The notes under the pieces were generated by a model. It searched no databases. It worked only from the letters and a program-made list of their open reading frames with translations, and was not told the origin of the DNA. The translations under genes and the position numbers were made by a program. Below are positions 28,274-36,262 of a stretch of DNA of 64,000 nucleotides, piece by piece (position 1 is the stretch's first letter; the number at the start of each line of letters is the position of its first letter). The DNA lies in contig JABDBN010000003.1 of the NCBI GenBank assembly GCA_013288625.1, positions 1-64,000 of the forward strand. Direction: 5' to 3'. This DNA comes from Alphaproteobacteria bacterium. GTDB taxonomy: Bacteria > Pseudomonadota > Alphaproteobacteria > Rickettsiales > Midichloriaceae.

Positions 28274-29455
28274 TTAAAAGTCATGTGGCGAATAAGTTCC
28301 CCATACTTTACGAATATTAACTCTGGTTGGCTCTTCTAATATATCTAAGATTTTCTTTGCGCAGTACAGGCGGTCGCGCTTACTTTCAGTTACAGTATAA
28401 ACAATTTCTAAAGATTCCAGCTTCTGTATTGCCCGTTTCGCAGTTGTAAAAGCTATACCTAGTCGCTCTGCAACTTTGCTAATTGTCATAAACGGGTTAA
28501 CCGCCAGGTGTTTCACGATTTCCTGGAGAGTAGAAGTTGCACCACCCACTTTGATTTGCCACTCGCAGATTAAATTATTTATACGCTCAGCGCGTGACAA
28601 AACATCTTCTGATTGTACGGCCACCCCATTTAAAAAATAATTTAACCAATCTTCCCATTTTCCATGAGCGCTAACATCATAAAGATATTTATAATACTCC
28701 TCCCTTGAAGCTTCAAAAAAAGCGCTTAAGTAGAGTAAAGGTGATGGCAATAATTGGCGCTCCACTAAAAGCAATGTAATTAATAAACGTCCAACTCTAC
28801 CATTGCCATCAAGGAATGGGTGAATGGCTTCGAACTGATAATGACAAAGGGCGATATGAACTAGTGGTGGTAAAGTTCTGTCATGTAGAAAAGCTTCCAT
28901 TGAGCTTAGAGCATTTATCATCTCATCAGGTGGTGGAGGCACGTATTTTGCATTTGTAATTGTGCTACCTGGTGAGCCAATCCAGTTTTGGGTGCGGCGA
29001 AATTCCCCAGGCGTTGCATGATCGCCACGAACTCCTTGCATAAGTTTCCCATGAATTTCTTTAATAAGCCTTAAAGATAAAGGTAAATCCTGTAACCGTT
29101 CCAGCCCATAATTCAATGCAATTATATAATTTTGAACTTCCTGTAAGTCATCCGGGTTACGATCTACGCGAGCGCCAGCCTCCATTTCCAACATTTCCCC
29201 CAGGGTTGCTTGCGTTCCCTCAATTTTACTAGATAAAACCGCCTCTCTGGTTATAAATGGTCGCAATAACAGATGCGGGTTAGGTAATTTGCTACCTTCT
29301 CTGGATAACTTACCTAAAATATGATCGGCTCTGGATAAACTGTTTACTAAGCCGGTGTTCCAGGTAAAGCTTGCTGGCAAAGGATTAGGCACAAAAGCAT
29401 TATAGCCTGTTGGTGCTTTAACAATTTTCCCGGATGGGGAGTTTTTAATATCCAT
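28274..29455 (-). CDS. Fic family protein (putative AMP-transferase)
   Basis: Fic motif 'HPFLDGNGRVGR'; N-terminal inhibitory-like 'SSKIEGTQATL'; C-terminal winged-helix-like region. Confidence 0.93.
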   Translation of the reverse strand: MDIKNSPSGKIVKAPTGYNAFVPNPLPASFTWNTGLVNSLSRADHILGKLSREGSKLPNPHLLLRPFITREAVLSSKIEGTQATLGEMLEMEAGARVDRNPDDLQEVQNYIIALNYGLERLQDLPLSLRLIKEIHGKLMQGVRGDHATPGEFRRTQNWIGSPGSTITNAKYVPPPPDEMINALSSMEAFLHDRTLPPLVHIALCHYQFEAIHPFLDGNGRVGRLLITLLLVERQLLPSPLLYLSAFFEASREEYYKYLYDVSAHGKWEDWLNYFLNGVAVQSEDVLSRAERINNLICEWQIKVGGATSTLQEIVKHLAVNPFMTISKVAERLGIAFTTAKRAIQKLESLEIVYTVTESKRDRLYCAKKILDILEEPTRVNIRKVWGTYSPHDF

Positions 29456-29493
29456 AAAATAGTGGGCATTAACTTATTGCTGTTAATATATCT

Positions 29494-29646
29494 CTTATTT
29501 TCGAAAATGTCAAAAGGTGAAAATAAGCTTATAGTGTATTAGCGCAAATGAAAATAAGAAATGGCGTTATTTTCGATTTAGGTTTAAAACGAAAATAAGA
29601 AATGGCGCTATTATCGATTTAAGCCAAAAACGAAAATAAGAAATGC
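29494..29646. promoter_or_regulatory. Operator-like repeat array upstream of fic
   Basis: gaaaataagaaatg at 29550, 29591 and 29632 (exact 41-bp period) plus inverted pair cttattttc (29494) / gaaaataag (29519). Confidence 0.75.
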
Positions 29647-29672
29647 AAGAATAAATTAGGGGATTTGTATGA

Positions 29673-31376
29673 TTATAAATGCACCTTTACAAAGCTGCCA
29701 GGTGCGTCTTCTAACCCATTAGTAACTTTACGGGCGGCAATTTTTTCACCGGATTTAGTGGCTGCCCAGTGGTTCCAGTCAAGCCACCAGGATCCCTCAT
29801 GGATTTTTGCATGTTTGAACCACTCGGAAGGAGTGTGTGCAAGCTTTTCATTGGTCCAGTAGTTATACTTTTTCTTATCTGGATGATTGGCTACTCCAGC
29901 AACGTGCCCAGAAGCGGTGAGTGTGAACCTGATAGGGCCAGAATAAATCTGTGTAGCCTTATAGGTGGACATCCACGGGGCGATATGGTCTTCCCGGGTG
30001 GAAAGCAAATACACCGGAACATCAACTTTATGTAGGTCTATAGGAGTTTTGCATAGGGTTAGCCCATTCGGTTTGACAAGCAGGTTCTTAAGATACATGT
30101 TGCGCAGGTAGAATGAGTGCATTTTTGCTGGCAGGCGAGTCGAATCCGCATTCCAGTATAAAATATCAAAAGGAAAAGGATCTTTGCCTAGCATATAATT
30201 ATTAATATAGAACGACCAAATCATGTCATTGCTGCGAATCATGCTGAAGGTGGCGGCCATCTCATTGCCTTCCAGATAGCCTTTTTCGCTCATACGCTTT
30301 TCAAGAAATTCAATCTGCTCTTCATCGATAAATACCCCGATATCACCTGCTTCTTTGAAATCTACCAGTGAAGTTAAGAAAGTTGCTGTTTTAACAGAAC
30401 AATATTGTTTCTGGCTTTTGATATGGGCAATGGTTGCTGCGAGCAAGGTTCCGCCCAGGCAGTAGCCCATGCAGTGGATTTCCTTCTGCCCTGTAGCCTT
30501 GCATACCTGGGAGATGGCAGCTAATGCACCTTCGCTCATATAATCATCGAAAGTTTTATTGCTTTGCATTGCATTGGGGTTGATCCAGGAGATCATAAAT
30601 ACTGTATAGCCTTGCGCTACCAGCCAGCGGACATAGGAATTTTCAGGTTGAAGATCAAGTATATAATATTTATTTATCCAGGCCGGAATGATTAATACCG
30701 GGGTTTCATAAACAGTAGGCGTGCTAGGACTATACTGAAGAAGCTGGATCAAATCGTTTTGAAATATAACTTTGCCTGGAGTTATAGCTAGGTTCCTGCC
30801 TACTTCAAAATCCTTTAGATTAGTAGTGGATATTTGGAATTTTCCTTTGGAGCGCCCGAGATCGCTTAGGAAATTCTGCGCTCCCTTAAGAATATTGGCG
30901 CCATGGGTCTTCACAGTTTCTTTAATAACTTCAGGATTGCTTAGGAAAAAATTAGTAGGGGCCATAGCATCAATAAGAACTCGCGTGTAAAAATCCAGTT
31001 TCTTTGAGTCTTTTGGGTCAAGCCCTTCCACTTGTCGAGTAATGTCTTTAATCCATGATGAATTGAGATAATAAGATTGCTTGATGAAATTAAATCCCGG
31101 GTTCTCTTCCCAGGTCTCGTCCTTGAAGCGGCGATCCTTTGATTCGCCTTTATATAAGGAATCCACATCATTACCAAGCAGTTTTTGTGCGATATTATTC
31201 CATAAGTTGGTATAATTTTTTGCCAGCTCTAGGTTGTTCTCTATGGCCTGTTGCGGGTCAGCGAACATTTGGTGCATGGCTTTTATAAATACATCACCAA
31301 CATTTAAAGGGTCTAGTTTCATTGGCTCAATTCCTTCAATATTTTCAAATAGTTGTGCTTGGGGCTTTGGGGACAT
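29673..31376 (-). CDS. phaC: Class I poly(3-hydroxyalkanoate) polymerase
   Basis: 'GYCLGGTLLAATIAHI' lipase-box-like Cys; 'PVLIIPAWINKYYILDLQPENSYVRWLVAQGYTVFMISW'; 'SGHVAGVANHPDKKKYNYW'. Confidence 0.95.
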   Translation of the reverse strand: MSPKPQAQLFENIEGIEPMKLDPLNVGDVFIKAMHQMFADPQQAIENNLELAKNYTNLWNNIAQKLLGNDVDSLYKGESKDRRFKDETWEENPGFNFIKQSYYLNSSWIKDITRQVEGLDPKDSKKLDFYTRVLIDAMAPTNFFLSNPEVIKETVKTHGANILKGAQNFLSDLGRSKGKFQISTTNLKDFEVGRNLAITPGKVIFQNDLIQLLQYSPSTPTVYETPVLIIPAWINKYYILDLQPENSYVRWLVAQGYTVFMISWINPNAMQSNKTFDDYMSEGALAAISQVCKATGQKEIHCMGYCLGGTLLAATIAHIKSQKQYCSVKTATFLTSLVDFKEAGDIGVFIDEEQIEFLEKRMSEKGYLEGNEMAATFSMIRSNDMIWSFYINNYMLGKDPFPFDILYWNADSTRLPAKMHSFYLRNMYLKNLLVKPNGLTLCKTPIDLHKVDVPVYLLSTREDHIAPWMSTYKATQIYSGPIRFTLTASGHVAGVANHPDKKKYNYWTNEKLAHTPSEWFKHAKIHEGSWWLDWNHWAATKSGEKIAARKVTNGLEDAPGSFVKVHL

Positions 31377-31517
31377 GCTGAGAAATATAATCTAATCAAG
31401 CATCATGTTAACAACCCAATTTCTTACAATCAAGATAATTTGCTATTTTATTAACCATTTGTTAATACTTAATAAATACTATACTAATTATAAAGGCCAC
31501 ATAAATATAGGTACAAT

Positions 31518-33110
31518 ATGCTTTTACTCTTTACAAAACTAGCTAGAAATGGCTCCCTTGCTAGGCTAGCTAACCGCGAAAGTGAATTTAATAAAAAGGT
31601 TGACGAGAAAGTTACTCTTGAAAACCAGATTAAAGATCGGCAAGAGAAGAGGGTCAAAGAAGATCTGACTAGAATGTTAGTCATGGTTTCTGATTACATA
31701 AAGGCAAATTGTAAGCAAGAAGATGTCAGCAGATATGAAGAATATGCCGACAAAAAAGTGAAGCAGTTACAGGTTAAAATCGATCAAATAAAAGATGAAA
31801 TCAGCAATGTACGGGCAAAAAAGGAAGTGATTCTTGGCTCTGAAACAGCAAAAACCCTTTACAAACGCTACTGCCATTATAAGCACTATATCCCTAAGGC
31901 TTATGTACACATTGAAAGACTGGATAAAATGTTAAAAGAACATTTTTTATCGGATGAATTTATCGCTGCTACTAAATCGACAATTAGGATGGTGAAGTCC
32001 AGGATATACCACGCTCGTGAAGTGGTTGAGGATATTAAGAGCTTTTATGACTATGTTGAAGCTGCAGCACGCGTGGATCGCAGTATGTCGCGATTATTTG
32101 ATAAGCTTCATGAAAACGAAATTGAGAAATTGTATTATGAGAAATTTTATGTTGCTCAAAACCGCGATCTGAATAAGGTAGCCGATACCTTCGACTTTGA
32201 AGGCAGTAAGCTGATTACACCATCTATTACTCTAGGCAGAATGCTATATAAGGCTGTGCTAGAGCTATCACAGCTTGACAGATCGGATCCATTCCTTAGA
32301 GGAGTTAGAGGTAAACAAATCGAGTATATTACTAATTTGATCAAACATGGCGCATCTTTCACAGTAAGCCTGGATCCAAAAAATTCCTTCCATATCCTTG
32401 AATGTGAGGAGATTCATCATATCAATTGCAGCGAAGTGCGCAAAATGATTGTAAAAATCAATCCATATAGCAGTGAGGCCTTAATCAAACAAGCTATCAT
32501 CGCAAGTCGCAAGTTCTATGACTATAATATCATAGTCAGTCTGTGCAAAATGAATATCAGATCTGAAGATGCTTTCAGAGTGGCTATGAATACCGGTCAC
32601 TTTGAAGTTGCGACTCAGTTGCTTCATTACTTCCCAAGATTAAATACCAATCTGCAGGACTATGTTAGCGAAGACATGATCAAGCGTTTCATGACTGAGC
32701 TGGAAGTAGACATTAAACTATACTCACAGATGAAATCTGATTATCAAAAAGAGTTTAGTAGAGTGAAAAAGTTCTTCGAAGAGAACGAGTATTTTATGGA
32801 AGGCTATAAGCTGATCTCTGGTTTTGAAGAAGGTCATATAACCCAGAACAACAATAACTATGATAAGTTGCTGGAAGTGGCAACCAAGGTTTACTTTGAG
32901 TTTCTCGGTAATGATAAAATCAATGATTTTATTGAGTATCGCTCGCAAATGCTGGAAAACGCGAAGGCGTTGGAACATAGGCATACGCTTATGCTTAAGC
33001 TCAATGATCTTTGCGGTAAGAAACTGCTGCCAGAAACAGCAGATAAGACCAGCAAAAGAGGAAGATATGAAATGCTTGGCGTTGGTGGCCTAGGCATTCA
33101 CCTTGCCTAG
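31518..33110 (+). CDS. Hypothetical coiled-coil protein with degenerate ANK-like region
   Basis: Long charged helical N-terminus; 'EDAFRVAMNTGHFEVATQLLHYFPRLNTN'. Confidence 0.5.
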   Translation: MLLLFTKLARNGSLARLANRESEFNKKVDEKVTLENQIKDRQEKRVKEDLTRMLVMVSDYIKANCKQEDVSRYEEYADKKVKQLQVKIDQIKDEISNVRAKKEVILGSETAKTLYKRYCHYKHYIPKAYVHIERLDKMLKEHFLSDEFIAATKSTIRMVKSRIYHAREVVEDIKSFYDYVEAAARVDRSMSRLFDKLHENEIEKLYYEKFYVAQNRDLNKVADTFDFEGSKLITPSITLGRMLYKAVLELSQLDRSDPFLRGVRGKQIEYITNLIKHGASFTVSLDPKNSFHILECEEIHHINCSEVRKMIVKINPYSSEALIKQAIIASRKFYDYNIIVSLCKMNIRSEDAFRVAMNTGHFEVATQLLHYFPRLNTNLQDYVSEDMIKRFMTELEVDIKLYSQMKSDYQKEFSRVKKFFEENEYFMEGYKLISGFEEGHITQNNNNYDKLLEVATKVYFEFLGNDKINDFIEYRSQMLENAKALEHRHTLMLKLNDLCGKKLLPETADKTSKRGRYEMLGVGGLGIHLA

Positions 33111-33182
33111 CTGATATTAAAGTTAAGGCTGGCACAAATTTCCTGTGGAAATTATCTGAAAGTGTGTTATAAACTTTCCTAT

Positions 33183-33344
33183 ACTATATCCAAAGCTTTC
33201 TAGAAAGCGGGTAAGACTACCCAAAGCATTTTAGAAAATGGGTAGGAATGCTAGTGGTGAGCATGAGGCGCGTATTCTTCATACGTAACGAAATGCGAAT
33301 CCCGACGCATGACGCCCCCAGTTTTTAAAAGGCTAAGGGTATAC
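33183..33344. repeat. TATACCC-ended MITE-like repeat upstream of tRNA-Asn
   Basis: ctacccaaagcattttagaaaatgggtag...cttcatacgtaacgaaatgcgaat...gtttttaaaaggctaagggtata; matches the 13659 element. Confidence 0.65.
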
Positions 33345-33349
33345 TATAT

Positions 33350-33424
33350 TCCCCGGTAGCTCAGTGGTAGAGCAAGCGGCTGTTAACCGCTCGGTCGCTG
33401 GTTCGAGTCCGGCCCGGGGAGCCA
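33350..33424 (+). tRNA. tRNA-Asn (GTT), CCA encoded
   Basis: tccccgg...ccgggga acceptor stem, anticodon loop ctGTTaa, T-loop ggttcgagtcc, 3' gCCA. Confidence 0.95.
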
Positions 33425-33560
33425 CCCTGCGCCTTCGGCTTCGGGTGGCTGACGCCAGTTTATACTCTCGCTTTAGGATTTTAGTTTATTAAGCCAGTCT
33501 AACCGAAGACGATTAGGCGCAGGAGTGTCCGACGGAGCCTTGGCGAAGGCGGACTAGAGC
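33421..33560. repeat. tRNA-trailing repeat region
   Basis: Hairpin gccaccctgcgccttcggcttcgggtggc, then ggctgacgccagtttat...ttttagt and ccttggcgaaggcggact, shared with the region after tRNA-Thr. Confidence 0.65.
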
Positions 33561-33649
33561 CTTATAAAGCGTATACTATGTCTTAGGAGTATTTTGTATA
33601 CTATCTATCGGGAAGGACAAAGGGTTCATATACAAGAACGAGGAAGATA

Positions 33650-34024
33650 ATGGGTAATAGTGTCTGGTTTTGGTTATTAATAATTCTTCCATTTTCTGTA
33701 TTTTCTTCAGTAATATCAGCATATTTTACTACATATATGATTGGTAGAGCTATATGGAAATGGCAGAAGATAAAAGAGATTAAGTTTAAAATCTATGAAG
33801 ATGCTGTCACTGCTCTTGCGAGCCATCGTGCAGGTTCTCCAGATAATCTTTTAATATCCAAAACCATCTCTATGATCCAAGCCTATTATTCAAAGCATAC
33901 GTTTAAATCATATGTAGAAGCCTTTAATCATGAAATGAAGATTGATGGGGTTTTAAACCTTAATGCTTCTCAAGCGCATGAAAAAGCAATAAACTTATTG
34001 ATAAATGAACTTGGGCTGAAATGA
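33650..34024 (+). CDS. Small hypothetical protein with N-terminal TM
   Basis: ATG ORF with one strong hydrophobic N-terminal helix; no recognised domain. Confidence 0.5.
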   Translation: MGNSVWFWLLIILPFSVFSSVISAYFTTYMIGRAIWKWQKIKEIKFKIYEDAVTALASHRAGSPDNLLISKTISMIQAYYSKHTFKSYVEAFNHEMKIDGVLNLNASQAHEKAINLLINELGLK

Positions 34025-34059
34025 AAAATCAACTATTTTAGATGCGTAAACTCTAAAAC

Positions 34060-34113
34060 TTTGTATACATCTCCTCTACCAATGTATACAAACCCCCGTA
34101 GTTTGTATACATT
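34060..34113. promoter_or_regulatory. Three-copy TTTGTATACAT operator-like cluster upstream of acs
   Basis: tttgtatacat (34060), inverted atgtatacaaa (34082), tttgtatacat (34102). Confidence 0.6.
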
Positions 34114-34244
34114 TCTTGATTTGGTTATCTGATAAAGTTTTATCTATTTGAGTGCTAGAACAGCCAAAAATATTTTGCACATGCACTTCCATTAATCTTT
34201 CAAGTTAAGTACTATAATCAATATAAAATAAGAAGTAAGCTCTC

Positions 34245-36188
34245 ATGACAAAAAGCTATTTAGTTCCTGAAGTTTTCAAGAAGGGTGCGTCGGTAGATGA
34301 AGCTACTTATGTGCGCATGTATAAAGAGTCGATAGAAAACCCCGATAAATTCTGGGCGGAACAGGCTAATATTATCGATTGGTTTAAGCCGTTTACTAAA
34401 GTTAAAGATACCTCTTTTGAGCTGGATAACTTCCATGTTAAATGGTTCGAAGATGGAGAACTTAATGTGAGCTATAATTGCCTCGACCGCCATTTAGAAG
34501 CTCGTGGTGATAAAGTTGCTATAATCTGGGAAGGTGATGATCCTAAAGATTCAGAGAAAATTACCTATCGTCAGTTGCATAAAGAGGTCTGCAAGTTTGC
34601 AAACTGTCTAGAGAATTTAGGTATTAAAAAAGGTGATTGTATCGTCATTTATCTGCCTATGCTTATTGAATCAGCAGTTGTTATGCTTGCCTGCACAAGG
34701 ATAGGCGCGGTTCACTCGGTGGTATTTGGTGGGTTTTCTAGTGATGCTTTGGCAAACCGTATCATTGACTGCAAGGCCAAGCTTTTAATAACCGCAGATC
34801 AGGGTTCTAGAGGTGGGCGTGCTTTTAACTATAAGGAAAATTGCGATAAAGCACTTTCGCATCCGGAAATCGCAACCATACAAAATGTGGTTGTGATTAA
34901 AAAAAGTAGCCTAAACTGTCCATGGACAGATGAAAGAGACCTCTGGTTTCATGATCTAATGAAGAATGCGAGTGATGATTGTGCTCCCGTCTCAATGCAG
35001 GCGGAAGATCCGCTTTTTGTACTTTATACATCAGGCTCTACTGCTAAGCCAAAGGGGATAATGCATACAACCGGCGGTTATTTGGTTTATGCCGCGATTA
35101 CTTATAAATATGTGTTTGACCATAAGGAGAGCGACATCTATTGGTGCACTGCCGATATAGGGTGGATAACTGGCCACAGCTATTGTATTTATGGCCCACT
35201 AGCTAATGGGGCAACTACCTTAATGTTTGAAGGTATTCCTACTTATCCAGATGCTTCTCGCTTTTGGCAAATAGTCGACAAACATTTGGTTACGGTATTT
35301 TACACAGCTCCAACTGCGATTCGTTCGCTTATGCGATTTGGAGAGGAGATAATAAGTAAGACCTCCCGTAAAAGCCTGAGGTTACTGGGTAGCGTCGGGG
35401 AGCCTATAAATCGTGAAGCCTGGGAATGGTACTACAACGTTATCGGAGAATCCAGGTGTCCAATTATGGATACCTGGTGGCAGACCGAAAGTGGCGGCTT
35501 TCTGATAACTCCTATGCCCGGAGCAACTGAATTAAAGCCATCCTCGGCAACGCTGCCATTTTTTGGTATTAAGCCTGCAATTGTAGACCAAAAAGGTAAT
35601 ATATTGGACGGAGTTGCGGAGGGTAACCTGGTTATAACCGATGCATGGCCAGGGCTTGCCCGCACAATATTAAACGATTTCCCCAGGTATTTGGAGGTAT
35701 ATTTTAAAACTTATCCGGGCATGTATCTGGCAGGAGATGGTGCCAAGCGTGATGAGGATGGATACTACTGGATAACAGGTCGCGTTGATGATGTAATCAA
35801 AGTTTCAGGGCATCGTATAAGTACGGCAGAAGTGGAGAGTGCATTGGGGTATCACCCTATGGTTGTAGAGTCGGCTGTTGTCGGATTTCCGCATGATATT
35901 AAGGGTGAAGGCATTTACGCGTACGTTACTCTAAAGCATGATAGCGCGCCGAATGAGCAGCTATACCAAGAGTTAAAGGATATAGTTCGTAAAGATATTG
36001 GCGCCATCGCGATCCCAGATTTTATCCAGCTGGCGCCAGGTTTGCCAAAGACTCGCTCGGGGAAAATAATGCGCCGAATATTGCGCAAAGTTGCTTCAGG
36101 TGATTTTGAAGATATTGGCGATACCTCGACTCTCGCAGAACCAGAAGTGGTTGATGATTTAATTAAGAATTCCATGTGCAATATGTAA
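34245..36188 (+). CDS. acs: Acetyl-CoA synthetase
   Basis: '[24 protein letters not shown]', '[30 protein letters not shown]', '[23 protein letters not shown]', '[16 protein letters not shown]'. Confidence 0.97.
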   Translation: MTKSYLVPEVFKKGASVDEATYVRMYKESIENPDKFWAEQANIIDWFKPFTKVKDTSFELDNFHVKWFEDGELNVSYNCLDRHLEARGDKVAIIWEGDDPKDSEKITYRQLHKEVCKFANCLENLGIKKGDCIVIYLPMLIESAVVMLACTRIGAVHSVVFGGFSSDALANRIIDCKAKLLITADQGSRGGRAFNYKENCDKALSHPEIATIQNVVVIKKSSLNCPWTDERDLWFHDLMKNASDDCAPVSMQAEDPLFVLYTSGSTAKPKGIMHTTGGYLVYAAITYKYVFDHKESDIYWCTADIGWITGHSYCIYGPLANGATTLMFEGIPTYPDASRFWQIVDKHLVTVFYTAPTAIRSLMRFGEEIISKTSRKSLRLLGSVGEPINREAWEWYYNVIGESRCPIMDTWWQTESGGFLITPMPGATELKPSSATLPFFGIKPAIVDQKGNILDGVAEGNLVITDAWPGLARTILNDFPRYLEVYFKTYPGMYLAGDGAKRDEDGYYWITGRVDDVIKVSGHRISTAEVESALGYHPMVVESAVVGFPHDIKGEGIYAYVTLKHDSAPNEQLYQELKDIVRKDIGAIAIPDFIQLAPGLPKTRSGKIMRRILRKVASGDFEDIGDTSTLAEPEVVDDLIKNSMCNM

Positions 36189-36262
36189 TTTCAATCTAAA
36201 TTAACAAATAATTAACTTTTAGCCGCCATAATGGGCTTATAAGCTATATTTAGAGGGGCGTT

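Noticed and set aside
29500-29646. Possible CRISPR-like array upstream of fic
   Set aside because: Only three AT-rich repeats with no spacers of CRISPR size and no cas genes; better explained as operator-type tandem repeats.
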